Assembly (NCBI GenBank): GCA_018813765.1
Contig: JAHJBC010000001.1
Location: 367,474 to 431,473 of the forward strand
Direction: 5' to 3'
Source: Gammaproteobacteria bacterium
GTDB taxonomy: Bacteria > Pseudomonadota > Gammaproteobacteria > Burkholderiales > Gallionellaceae
Length of the DNA: 64,000 nt
Position numbers and translations under genes: made by a program. Below are positions 1 through 10,077 of this stretch, piece after piece. A model generated the notes under the pieces. That model searched no databases and was not told where the DNA came from. It saw only the letters and a list, made by a program, of their open reading frames with translations. Every line of letters starts with the position of its first letter. The first letter of the stretch is position 1.

Positions 1-474
1 AAAAGTCCCTGTCGTGAGCACCACTGTCTTCGCGTGATAACTCAGGCCGAGCTGAGTCTGTACGCCAACGACACGCCCTTGTTCGAGCAGCAGTTTCTCG
101 ACGGGTTGCTGGAACAGGCTGAGATTGGGCTGGTTTTCCAGCCGCTTGCGGATCGCCTGTTTATAGAGTGCACGGTCAGCCTGTGCGCGCGTCGCGCGAA
201 CTGCCGGTCCTTTGGAAGCGTTGAGGATGCGGAACTGGATGCCGCCTTCGTCGGTGGCAGCCGCCATGGCGCCGCCGAGCGCATCCAACTCCTTGACTAA
301 ATGACCTTTTCCTATTCCACCGATGGACGGATTGCAGGACATCACGCCCAAGGTTTCAATGTTGTGGGTGAGCAGCAAGGTTTTGCAGCCCGCACGCGCG
401 CTGGCCAGCGCGGCTTCCGTGCCTGCATGGCCGCCACCGATCACAATGACATCGAATTGTTTCGGGTCGCGCAT
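1..474 (-). CDS. mnmG: MnmG (GidA), tRNA U34 carboxymethylaminomethyl synthase FAD subunit, N-terminal part
   Basis: The reverse strand from an ATG at 474 gives 158 codons open to the window edge, so only the N-terminal quarter of a ~630-residue protein is present. The FAD dinucleotide-binding motif [10 protein letters not shown] is at residues 13-22, followed by family landmarks [13 protein letters not shown] and [10 protein letters not shown]. MnmG works with MnmE to install carboxymethylaminomethyl on the wobble uridine of certain tRNAs, using FAD, NADH and methylene-THF. It lies directly downstream of mnmE on the same strand, separated by a ~98-nt spacer that holds a parS site. This is the usual gene order next to oriC in proteobacteria, with rsmG and parAB normally following beyond the left edge. 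The identification is secure. Confidence 0.96.
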   Translation of the reverse strand, partial: MRDPKQFDVIVIGGGHAGTEAALASARAGCKTLLLTHNIETLGVMSCNPSIGGIGKGHLVKELDALGGAMAAATDEGGIQFRILNASKGPAVRATRAQADRALYKQAIRKRLENQPNLSLFQQPVEKLLLEQGRVVGVQTQLGLSYHAKTVVLTTGTF

Positions 475-548
475 TCGTCACTCGCAAAAAAGAGGACGCG
501 CATCATAACTCAATAGACAAATCCGGCGAAAGCTAAAACGGGAAAAAT

Positions 549-564
549 TGTTTCACGTGAAACA
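549..564. promoter_or_regulatory. parS: parS centromere site (ParB binding), perfect palindrome
   Basis: The 16-mer TGTTTCACGTGAAACA is exactly the canonical ParB-binding parS palindrome. It sits in the spacer between mnmE and mnmG, about 5 kb from the dnaA-dnaN spacer. From knowledge of ParABS systems, ParB loads here and segregates the origin region. A second site lies upstream of gyrB. parA and parB themselves are not in the window. Confidence 0.93.
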
Positions 565-572
565 CTTTGCGG

Positions 573-1916
573 CTATTTTCCGATGCAGAAACGGCTGAAT
601 ATCTCGCCCAGCAGGTCGTCCGCGCTGAATTCGCCCGTGATGCTGTTGAGCGCTTCCTGCGCCTGGCGCAGTTCTTCAGCGAAAAGCTCAGGGCGATCAA
701 GTTGTTGTCCTGCATCAGCCAAGTGTTGTATTGCGGCGGTAAGTGCTTCGAGATGGCGTGCCCGCGCCATGAATACGCCGGTCTCCTGGTGCCAGCCGAT
801 GATCTCAAGCAGTCTTTCTTCCAGGACGGGCATGCCTGCACCGGTCTTGGCGGACAAATAGAGGTGTGTCTCTATTCCTCGCTGTTCAACGCCAGGCTGA
901 TGCCCGCTGAGATCAATCTTGTTGTGCAGGTGCAGGCGCGGGGTTTTGGCCGGCAGTTGCGCCAGCACGGCTTGTTCTTCCGGTTCGGCGCGCGGCTGCG
1001 ACTCGTCCAGCAACACCAGCACCACGTCGGCATGAGCCAGCGCCTGACGGGTGCGATCCATGCCCATATTCTCTACCGCATCGGTGCTTTCGCGCAGGCC
1101 GGCCGTATCGACCAGATGCAGCGGCACTCCGCGCACTTGTAAGGATTGGCGTATTGCGTCGCGGGTGGTGCCGGGTATCTCACTCACCAGCGCCACCTCT
1201 TCCCCGGCGAAGCGGTTGAGCAGACTTGATTTGCCGGCATTGGGCGCTCCCACCAGCACCACCTGCGCTCCTTCGCGCAGGATGCTGCCCTGCCTCGCCA
1301 GACCCGCGATCCTGTCCAGCTCGCTACTTAGCGCCGCCAGCTTGTCGGCGCTAAGCTCACGGTCGCTTGCCTCGATCTCTTCCTCGGGAAAATCCAGCGT
1401 CGCTTCCACCAACATGCGCAAGTCGATCAATTTCTCCACCGCGCCGTAGATGGCTGCCGAGAACTCGCCCTGCAGGGAGCGCATGGCGCTGCGCGCCGCT
1501 TGTTCGGTAGTGGCATCGATCAGGTCGGCCACGCTTTCCGCTTGAGCGAGGTCCATTTTGTCGTTGAGGAAGGCGCGCTGGGTGAATTCGCCCGGCTGCG
1601 CCAGCCGCGCACCCAGTTCAAGGCAGCGATGCAGCACGGATTGCAGCACGGCCGGACCACCGTGGCCCTGTAGCTCCAGCACTTCTTCGCCTGTGTACGA
1701 ATGGGGCGCAGGGAAATACAGGGCGATACCCTGATCCAGCGTGCTGCCGTCAGCAGCCAGGAAGGGGGTGTAAATCGCAGATCTGGGGGAGAGTTGGCGT
1801 CCGGTCAGTGTGGCGGCCATTGCGGCCAAACCCTGCCCGGATACCCGCACCACGCCGATGCCACCGCGCCCGGGGGCGGTGGCGATCGCCGCGATATTGT
1901 CAGGCTTTGGCGCCAC
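573..1916 (-). CDS. mnmE: MnmE (TrmE) tRNA modification GTPase
   Basis: This is a 447-residue protein of typical family length. The N-terminal THF-binding domain begins with [21 protein letters not shown] circularly permuted Ras-like G domain follows, with G1 GAPNAGKSS near 223-231, the G2/switch motif PGTTRDAI, G3 DTAG near 270 and G4 NKID near 332. The protein ends in the family-diagnostic FCIGK, whose Cys is catalytic in the one-carbon chemistry. It partners with MnmG to modify tRNA wobble uridines. The start codon is GTG at 1916, inside the last 17 nt of yidC, which suggests translational coupling within the rpmH-rnpA-yidD-yidC-mnmE run. The gene is intact. Confidence 0.97.
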   Translation of the reverse strand: MAPKPDNIAAIATAPGRGGIGVVRVSGQGLAAMAATLTGRQLSPRSAIYTPFLAADGSTLDQGIALYFPAPHSYTGEEVLELQGHGGPAVLQSVLHRCLELGARLAQPGEFTQRAFLNDKMDLAQAESVADLIDATTEQAARSAMRSLQGEFSAAIYGAVEKLIDLRMLVEATLDFPEEEIEASDRELSADKLAALSSELDRIAGLARQGSILREGAQVVLVGAPNAGKSSLLNRFAGEEVALVSEIPGTTRDAIRQSLQVRGVPLHLVDTAGLRESTDAVENMGMDRTRQALAHADVVLVLLDESQPRAEPEEQAVLAQLPAKTPRLHLHNKIDLSGHQPGVEQRGIETHLYLSAKTGAGMPVLEERLLEIIGWHQETGVFMARARHLEALTAAIQHLADAGQQLDRPELFAEELRQAQEALNSITGEFSADDLLGEIFSRFCIGK

Positions 1917-3537
1917 CTTTGCGCGCGGCTTCGGTACCGCGGTTGATGTACCACTGCTGGGCGATGGAAAGGATGTTGTTCACGATGGAATACAGCACCA
2001 ATCCGGCAGGAAAGAAGAAGAACATCACGCTGAATGCGATCGGCATGATTTGCATCATCTTTGCCTGCATGGGATCCGGAGGTACCGGGTTCAGCTTGGT
2101 CTGGATCAGCATGCTGATGCCCATAACGATAGGCAAGACAAAATAGGGGTCGGTTGCCGACAGGTCGGTGATCCAGCCGGTGAATGGTGCGTGACGCATC
2201 TCCACGCTGGACAGAATGGCCCAGTACAGCGCGATGAACACCGGGATCTGGATCAGCACCGGCAGGCAGCCGCCCAGCGGATTGATCTTCTCGGTCTTGT
2301 ACAGATCCATCATGACCTTGTTCAGTCGCTCGCGGTCGTCGCCATATTGTTTCTTGATTAGCTCCAGCTTGGGCGCCACCACGCGCATCTTGGCCATGGA
2401 GCGGTAGCTGGCAGCCGACAACGGGAAGAACGCGAGCTTGATCAGCACGGTGAGCAGGATGATGGCCACACCCCAATTGCCCACCCAGTCGTTGATATGC
2501 GACATCAGCCAGAAGATGGGCGTCGCAAAGATCGTCAGCCAGCCGTAATCCACCGTCAGGCCAAGTCCGGAGGCAATCTCGTCCAGTCTGGATTGTGCGG
2601 GACCGACATAGAGCGGCGTGGTGATGCGGGCTGTCTGGCCGGGCTCTATGCTTGCTGTCGGAATAACCACCCCGGCGGAGAACAAGTTCCCGTCCAGCTT
2701 TTTCGTGTAGAACTCGCGCACTTCCTTGCCCTGCGGCAGCCAGGCTGCGACAAAATAGTGCTGCAGCATCGCAATCCAGCCGTTGTCGGGATTGCGCGGC
2801 AATTCGGCTTTGTTCTTCTCGATATTGGCAAACTCGATCTTCTGGAATTTCTCTGCGTCCGTGTACACGGCCGGGCCGGTATAGGTGGGCAGGAACTTCG
2901 AATCGCCTTCCGGGGGATTGGAATCCCTGACGAACTGGAAGTATGCCGATGGCGTCAGTGCAGAATTACCCTTGTTCTCGATCTCGAAGACGACGTCAAC
3001 AAGATAGCTGTCGCGATGGAATACATAGGTTTTACTGACTTTTGCCTTACCCGCCGAAACAGCGCTCAGGCGTACCTCGACCGTATCCTTGCCCTCGGCC
3101 AGCTCAAAAGTCTCGCCTGGAGCGGTGTAGTCGCCATTATGGGTGGGCAGATCCTTGCCCAGCAAACCGGATTGGGCCAGGTAAGTGCCGCCTTCGCCTT
3201 GCTGGAACAGGGTGAGCGGCTTGGTCTGATCGGCGGAGCCTTTGTGTTTGAGCAGGTCGATATGTTGCAGATTGCCGCCGGCCGTATTGATCTCGGCACG
3301 CAGTGTATCGGTCGTAACGGTGATCTTTTTGCCTGCAGGCATCGCCAACGCTTCTACCGTCGCTGGCGCGGTTGCTTGTGGGGCTGACTTTGCGGGTATG
3401 GCAGGAACCGAAGGGTCGGTAGCGGCTGTAGCGGTCGTAGCAGGCGCGGGCGGCTGGTTCTGTCGCAGCCATTCGTTCCACAGCACGATCAGCGAAAAGG
3501 AGAAGATCAGAAACAAGAACAGCCGTTGAAAACCCAT
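1900..3537 (-). CDS. yidC: YidC membrane protein insertase
   Basis: This 545-residue protein has the Gram-negative YidC layout. An N-terminal signal-anchor helix (residues ~5-22, [16 protein letters not shown]) is followed by an Ala/Pro/Thr-rich linker and a large periplasmic beta-sandwich domain to about residue 340. The conserved C-terminal insertase core then has five membrane helices, including [21 protein letters not shown] and the motif [17 protein letters not shown]. It inserts membrane proteins with or without SecYEG and helps respiratory-complex assembly. It follows yidD by 22 nt and overlaps mnmE by 17 nt. A basic tail (RKGGAKA) is visible. Confidence 0.97.
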   Translation of the reverse strand: MGFQRLFLFLIFSFSLIVLWNEWLRQNQPPAPATTATAATDPSVPAIPAKSAPQATAPATVEALAMPAGKKITVTTDTLRAEINTAGGNLQHIDLLKHKGSADQTKPLTLFQQGEGGTYLAQSGLLGKDLPTHNGDYTAPGETFELAEGKDTVEVRLSAVSAGKAKVSKTYVFHRDSYLVDVVFEIENKGNSALTPSAYFQFVRDSNPPEGDSKFLPTYTGPAVYTDAEKFQKIEFANIEKNKAELPRNPDNGWIAMLQHYFVAAWLPQGKEVREFYTKKLDGNLFSAGVVIPTASIEPGQTARITTPLYVGPAQSRLDEIASGLGLTVDYGWLTIFATPIFWLMSHINDWVGNWGVAIILLTVLIKLAFFPLSAASYRSMAKMRVVAPKLELIKKQYGDDRERLNKVMMDLYKTEKINPLGGCLPVLIQIPVFIALYWAILSSVEMRHAPFTGWITDLSATDPYFVLPIVMGISMLIQTKLNPVPPDPMQAKMMQIMPIAFSVMFFFFPAGLVLYSIVNNILSIAQQWYINRGTEAARKGGAKA

Positions 3538-3559
3538 TGCACTTTCACCTGTTAGTTAT

Positions 3560-3769
3560 TCATGGGACAGGATCGTATCCGCCCGGATGCCAAGGGTTGC
3601 ATCGTGCAACCCGCTTGATGGTAAGCCAAAAACCCTTGAGCGCACCATGTTTGGTGATCGCTTCGATGGAATATTGGGAGCAGGAAGGATGGAAGCGGCA
3701 GGTAGGCGGAAGCAGTGGCCGTATCAGCCACTGATAACCCTTAACCAGCAACAACAGAAGGTGTTTCAT
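3560..3769 (-). CDS. yidD: YidD, membrane protein insertion efficiency factor
   Basis: This is a 69-residue protein starting [20 protein letters not shown]. It carries the family-defining cysteine-rich block CRFHPSCSQYSIEAI and RCNPWHPGGYDPVP at the C-terminus. The ATG at 3769 was preferred over a longer in-frame start because it overlaps the rnpA stop as ATGA and gives the standard family N-terminus. YidD is an amphipathic inner-membrane-associated protein that supports YidC-dependent insertion, and it lies immediately upstream of yidC as usual. Confidence 0.94.
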   Translation of the reverse strand: MKHLLLLLVKGYQWLIRPLLPPTCRFHPSCSQYSIEAITKHGALKGFWLTIKRVARCNPWHPGGYDPVP

Positions 3770-4170
3770 GCATTCACCGCAAGAATTCGTTCCAGTGCCG
3801 CTCTGAGCGCATCGACGGCCTCTCGCCATTCCGCGCGGCCCGGCTGCTTGCGCAGCCTGATCACCACATCCCGACTCGATCCTTGTCGTGCAACCTTCCT
3901 GAATTGCTCTCGAATCAATCTCTTGAGTCGATTCCTGGCAACCGCAGTCGGTGCCACGCGCTTGCTGACCGTCGCACCCAAACGTGCATGACCGGCCCCA
4001 CTATCGACCCAATGGATCGCAAACCAACTCGTTATTTGCGCCCGGCTTTGCAGTACCCGGGAAAAACCCTCCCGGCGCAGCAAACGATAACGCCGGGGAA
4101 AAGTCTGTCTATCCCGATTACACGCCAAGACGCGCCCGGCCGCGGGCGCGGCGCGCAGCGATAACGGCAC
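3766..4170 (-). CDS. rnpA: RnpA, ribonuclease P protein component
   Basis: The family core [14 protein letters not shown] and the RNR signature region ([21 protein letters not shown]) are plain. The protein assists the RNase P RNA in 5' maturation of tRNA precursors. The ATG at 4170 gives 134 residues but overlaps rpmH by 53 nt with an unusual N-terminal extension. A TTG at 4128 would give a start closer to the family norm (about 120 residues) and still overlap rpmH slightly, so the exact start is uncertain. The stop overlaps the yidD start as ATGA. Confidence 0.94.
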   Translation of the reverse strand: MPLSLRAAPAAGRVLACNRDRQTFPRRYRLLRREGFSRVLQSRAQITSWFAIHWVDSGAGHARLGATVSKRVAPTAVARNRLKRLIREQFRKVARQGSSRDVVIRLRKQPGRAEWREAVDALRAALERILAVNA

Positions 4171-4252
4171 GGCCGCCCTTGGTTTTCATGCGTACCAGAA
4201 AACCATGGGTGCGTTTTCTTTTGGTGACCGACGGTTGAAATGTGCGTTTCAT
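4118..4252 (-). CDS. rpmH: Ribosomal protein bL34
   Basis: Reading the reverse strand from ATG 4252 gives a 44-residue highly basic protein beginning [18 protein letters not shown] and ending RARLGV. This is the canonical bL34 length and sequence. It is the first gene of the leftward rpmH-rnpA-yidD-yidC-mnmE-mnmG run and is divergent from dnaA. Its promoter must lie in the 146-nt spacer shared with dnaA, which also contains a DnaA box. Confidence 0.97.
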   Translation of the reverse strand: MKRTFQPSVTKRKRTHGFLVRMKTKGGRAVIAARRARGRARLGV

Positions 4253-4331
4253 GCTTGCTCCTGACTGTTTTATCTATTGAAAAGCGCGCGATTACAATCT
4301 CTTGAGCGCTTCCTGTCAAGTGTTTTTATGC

Positions 4332-4340
4332 TGTGGATAA
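4332..4340 (-). promoter_or_regulatory. DnaA box in the rpmH-dnaA spacer
   Basis: TGTGGATAA is the exact complement of the consensus DnaA box TTATCCACA. It lies 59 nt before the dnaA start, in the divergent rpmH/dnaA promoter region. This is a standard position for dnaA autoregulation and possibly part of the origin. Confidence 0.85.
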
Positions 4341-4398
4341 CTTTTGCCAGAGCTTGTAGAATGCAGCGCAACCTTTGCAATGCTAATTCCAACACTTT

Positions 4399-5742
4399 AT
4401 GTCTGCCATGAGCCTGTCTGGTAGCTGCCTTCGTTTTTTCAAGGAACAGCTTCCTCCACAACAATTCAATTCGTGGATCAAGCCGCTGGTCTTTGAGATC
4501 AACGGTGACAAACTCATTCTGACTGCTCCCAACAGCTTTACCTTGCGCATCATCCAGGACCGGTTCCTGCCGGAGATTTCCAAGCGGGCCCAGCCATATT
4601 TTTCCAGCCCGCCGCAGATCGAGTTGCGCATAGAAAAACGTGCCGCCAAGGCGACTACCACCCCTCCTCCGAATCCTGTGCCCACCAAAACGGTGGCTCC
4701 AGCCGCAAAGAACGGCAAGAATCCGAACAAGCTGAACCCGGCACTGATCTTTGATACTTTCGTCACCGGTAAAGCCAATCAACTGGCACACGCCGCTGCA
4801 ATCCAGGTTGCTGAAGCTCCGGGTGTGACCTATAACCCATTGTTTATTTACGGCGGCGTTGGCTTGGGCAAGACCCACTTGCTTCAATCCATCGGCAACC
4901 TGGTCAACAAGCAGAACCCGCAGGCCAAGGTTTGTTATGTCCACGCCACCAACTACATATCTGGTGTCGTACGAGCATTTCAGACGAAAAATTTCGATGA
5001 ATTCAAGCAATTCTACAATTCCCTGGATCTGCTGTTGATCGACGATATCCAGTTCATCGCCGATAAACCCGGCACACAGCAGGAGTTCTTCTACACCCTT
5101 AACTCGTTGATTGACACTAATAAACAAGTTGTTATCACCTGCGATACTTTCCCGAAAGAGATTTCCGGCATTGAACCCCGCCTCACTTCCCGCTTCACTT
5201 GCGGGCTGACTGTAGCCATAGAGCCGCCTGGTCTGGAAATGCGCGTTGCCATCCTGCTGCAGAAATCATCTGCCAGCGGCTCCCCGATCACGGAAGATAT
5301 TGCCTTCTTCATCGCTAAGCATGTGCGCTCCAATGTGCGCGAACTGGAAGGTGCTCTTAACCGTATCGAGGCGTATGCGCGCTTCCACAAGCGCCCCATC
5401 ACCATCGAGCTGGCCAAGGAAGCCCTGAAAGACCTGCTGGCTGCACAGAACAAACAAGTTTCCATTGAAAACATCCAGAAAACAGTTGCTGATTTCTACC
5501 GCATCAAGATCGTTGACCTGCTTTCCAAAAAGCGCTCCAGAATCATTGCCCGACCGCGCCAGATCGCCATGACACTGGCCAGAGAGTTAACCCAGTTGAG
5601 TTTGCCTGAGATCGGCAATGCTTTTGGCGGCAGAGATCACTCAACCGTCCTGCATGCCTGCAAAACCATAGAATCCTTGAGAAACTCTGATTCGGCACTT
5701 GGCGCCGATTTCAGCCTGTTGAACCAGACCTTGCGCGGATGA
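4399..5742 (+). CDS. dnaA: DnaA chromosomal replication initiator
   Basis: This is a 447-residue AAA+ initiator. Domain I is at the N-terminus (LRFFKEQLPPQQFNSWIKPL), followed by a short Pro/Thr/Lys linker (~residues 75-112). The AAA+ domain has Walker A GGVGLGKTH from residue 152 and Walker B LLLIDDIQF near 210. Domain IV has the DNA-binding signature GGRDHSTVLHAC. DnaA-ATP binds DnaA boxes and melts oriC. The ATG at 4399 lacks a strong Shine-Dalgarno, and a second in-frame ATG lies three codons later. It is followed by the dnaA-dnaN spacer with further DnaA boxes. Confidence 0.98.
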   Translation: MSAMSLSGSCLRFFKEQLPPQQFNSWIKPLVFEINGDKLILTAPNSFTLRIIQDRFLPEISKRAQPYFSSPPQIELRIEKRAAKATTTPPPNPVPTKTVAPAAKNGKNPNKLNPALIFDTFVTGKANQLAHAAAIQVAEAPGVTYNPLFIYGGVGLGKTHLLQSIGNLVNKQNPQAKVCYVHATNYISGVVRAFQTKNFDEFKQFYNSLDLLLIDDIQFIADKPGTQQEFFYTLNSLIDTNKQVVITCDTFPKEISGIEPRLTSRFTCGLTVAIEPPGLEMRVAILLQKSSASGSPITEDIAFFIAKHVRSNVRELEGALNRIEAYARFHKRPITIELAKEALKDLLAAQNKQVSIENIQKTVADFYRIKIVDLLSKKRSRIIARPRQIAMTLARELTQLSLPEIGNAFGGRDHSTVLHACKTIESLRNSDSALGADFSLLNQTLRG

Positions 5743-5945
5743 TCGTGTATGGCCTGTGTGTAGTTTGTTGATGAGACCAATAACAAGAAAATGGGAGAAG
5801 ATTATGCACAAACAATTCACAGTTAATGAAATAGTTATCCAGCACGTAGTTTATTCTTAACTTGTTAAAACAATAGGCAAAATCGATCTATCCACAATTT
5901 TTCTACATATTATTAAGATTATTAAGAATTTAAAGAAAGAACCTT
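5743..5945. other. oriC: Putative replication origin (oriC), dnaA-dnaN spacer
   Basis: This 203-nt AT-rich gene-free spacer has three DnaA-box-like 9-mers on the plus strand: TTATGCACA (5802-5810), TTATCCAGC (5835-5843) and CTATCCACA (5888-5896). They are followed by a very AT-rich tract (5897-5940) with repeated ATTAAGA-type units that could act as the unwinding element. The location between dnaA and dnaN, one perfect box upstream of dnaA, and flanking parS sites all agree with an origin. The exact functional boundaries cannot be read from sequence. Confidence 0.75.
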
Positions 5946-7049
5946 ATGTTCATCAAACAAATCGACCGAAACGAACTTCTGAAACCGCTACAGGCAGTCG
6001 TGGGCATCGTTGAACGCAAGCAACCATTGCCTATCCTTTCGAATGTACTAATCAAGAAGAACAAGGAAGGTGCCAGATTCATCACCACAGATCTGGAGAT
6101 ACAGATCGAAGCCCAACTCAAAGCCGATCTGGATGGCAGCGATAGTGCGATCACCATCTCAGCCAAGAAGCTGCAGGAGATACTGAGAGCCATACCGGAC
6201 AACAGCAGCGTTTCCCTGGATGACCAGGAAAACAAACTGCTGGTCAAAGCGAACAAGAGCCGCTTCAGCTTGCAGACCCTGCCGGCGCAGGATTTCCCGA
6301 TGTTATCCGAACAACTGGTCGGGGCAAGCAAGGTCGAGATCCAGCAAGGCACACTGCGCAGATTGCTCAGTTCTGTGCAGTACGCCATGGCGCAGCAGGA
6401 TATTCGCTACTACCTGAATGGCGTATTGCTGGTTGTTGACGGCACAAGCATCAAGCTGATTGCTACTGACGGCCACCGTCTTGCCTTCATCAGCGAAGAA
6501 TTACCCGAGAGCCACAAAAAACAGGAAGTCATCCTCTCACGCAAGACCGTCAACGAGCTACTGAAGCTGTTAGCGGATTCCGAGGAAAAGGTGCAGCTGG
6601 AACTGGCCGAGAAACAGGTCCGCATCTCTTTTGCCGACGTGGTGCTGACCTCCAAAGTCATCGACGGCAAATTCCCTGATTACAACCGCGTCATCCCCAC
6701 ACACACCAATCATTTGACGCTGGATAGACTGACCATCATGCAGGCATTACAACGCGCCGCCATCTTGTCAAACGAGAAGTTCCGTGGTGTCCGTCTGCTG
6801 CTGACAGAGAAGAACTTGCGCATCATCAGCAGCAACAGCGAGCAGGAAGAAGCCCAGGAAGACATCGAGAACGACTACTCCGGGGCATCGCTGGATATCG
6901 GATTTAATGTGAATTACCTGCTGGACGGCATCAACAACATCGGCACCCAAACCATCACCCTGTCCTTTGGCGATCAAAACAGCAGTCTGTTGATCACCAT
7001 CCCGGAAAAGGATAACTACAAATATGTAGTCATGCCGATGCGCATCTAA
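5946..7049 (+). CDS. dnaN: DNA polymerase III beta sliding clamp
   Basis: This 367-residue protein is the normal length for the three-domain beta clamp. Family features include LKPLQAVVGIVERKQPLPILSNVL near the N-terminus, the ATDGHRLA segment in the middle domain, and the conserved C-terminus YVVMPMRI that forms part of the protein-binding cleft. The dimeric ring tethers Pol III and other repair and replication proteins to DNA. It sits between the putative oriC and gyrB, the standard proteobacterial order without recF. Confidence 0.98.
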   Translation: MFIKQIDRNELLKPLQAVVGIVERKQPLPILSNVLIKKNKEGARFITTDLEIQIEAQLKADLDGSDSAITISAKKLQEILRAIPDNSSVSLDDQENKLLVKANKSRFSLQTLPAQDFPMLSEQLVGASKVEIQQGTLRRLLSSVQYAMAQQDIRYYLNGVLLVVDGTSIKLIATDGHRLAFISEELPESHKKQEVILSRKTVNELLKLLADSEEKVQLELAEKQVRISFADVVLTSKVIDGKFPDYNRVIPTHTNHLTLDRLTIMQALQRAAILSNEKFRGVRLLLTEKNLRIISSNSEQEEAQEDIENDYSGASLDIGFNVNYLLDGINNIGTQTITLSFGDQNSSLLITIPEKDNYKYVVMPMRI

Positions 7050-7051
7050 AT

Positions 7052-9514
<2,463 letters not shown>

Positions 9515-9518
9515 TACG

Positions 9519-9540
9519 TTCTGAGGAAAAATCCTCAGAA
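9519..9540 (+). terminator. Perfect hairpin immediately after gyrB
   Basis: TTCTGAGGA and TCCTCAGAA form a 9-bp perfect stem around an AAAA loop, starting 5 nt past the gyrB stop. No run of Ts follows on the plus strand, so it may be a weak terminator, an mRNA 3'-end stabiliser, or the first stem of the downstream RNA. Confidence 0.5.
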
Positions 9541-9790
9541 TTAAAGAACTCACGGAGCTGTTAACTCCGGAGGTTGCGGCCTAACAAACCGCTTAAGGTG
9601 CGTATCCCATAGTGGACGCAACAGTGGATGTTGTTGCTATCTCGAGGCCGGAGGCTAGTAAATTTATGGGACAAGCCGGTGCTCAAGGTTATTCGCGGTA
9701 AGCCGAGAGCCGCGCTATGCAACGGCGCGATATAAATAGCCAACCCTTAACAAGTTGGCAGCGCTGCCAGCGTAATCAAGGTTAATAACC

Positions 9791-9874
9791 ATGTTTACAC
9801 TAGCAATCAAACTAGAGTTGAGCTACAAGCAGTTGGTACAGATAATCGGCCTGCTGCTCATGTTTTTCTCTTAG
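9791..9874 (+). CDS. Possible 27-residue hydrophobic small protein
   Basis: An ATG at 9791 opens 27 codons. The encoded peptide starts MFTLAIKLELSYKQLVQ and ends IIGLLLMFFS, giving an amphipathic start and a short hydrophobic C-terminal helix. AAGG lies 9 nt upstream of the ATG, but that ribosome-binding site falls in a small inverted repeat (GGTTA-A-TAACC, 9780-9790) that could hide it. A strong intrinsic terminator begins 6 nt after the stop. Size, hydrophobicity, sequestered SD and structured leader resemble type I toxin genes, which is an inference. No family is recognised. Confidence 0.4.
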   Translation: MFTLAIKLELSYKQLVQIIGLLLMFFS

Positions 9875-9880
9875 TCCTGA

Positions 9881-9908
9881 AACCGCTCCGAAAGGGGCGG
9901 TTTTCTTT
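9881..9908 (+). terminator. Rho-independent terminator of the gyrB-topA intergenic transcript
   Basis: AACCGCTCC and GGGGCGGTT form a 9-bp stem (one G-T pair) closed by a GAAA-type loop and followed directly by TTCTTTT. It terminates rightward transcription before the convergent topA gene. The remaining ~170 nt to the topA stop show no further gene. Confidence 0.85.
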
Positions 9909-10077
9909 TCTGAACGAAGAGCATCCATGGAAGCCAATAGCCACGCGGCTTCCAGCGTAGGCTGCTCAAAACGCACTACAAGCGACTTTCAGGATGCTGG
10001 TGGGGGGTAGGGTCCAAGCAGAACAAATCCGCTCCTGGCGCGGCAAGCTCACCACGAGCGGATTTGGAAGGACTGAC

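Larger units (their letters stand above)
9541..9908 (+). ncRNA. Candidate structured small RNA between gyrB and topA (unassigned)
   Basis: No normal-size gene fits this stretch. The plus strand holds a chain of short hairpins: GGAG/CTCC near 9555, GCGG/CCGC near 9576, GCAACA/TGTTGC near 9618, CCAAC/GTTGG at 9740-9758, and the perfect 14-nt palindrome TGGCAGCGCTGCCA at 9756-9769. It ends in a textbook intrinsic terminator at 9881-9908. A 27-codon hydrophobic ORF (9791-9874) lies just before the terminator, so the transcript may be a regulatory leader for a small peptide. It does not match tmRNA, 6S or RNase P RNA signatures that I know. Toxic small-RNA loci are known in betaproteobacterial intergenic regions, but I cannot confirm membership. 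Confidence 0.45.

Noticed and set aside
9541..9908. tmRNA, 6S RNA or RNase P RNA in the gyrB-topA spacer
   Set aside because: None of the expected termini, tag ORF or conserved cores of those RNAs are present.
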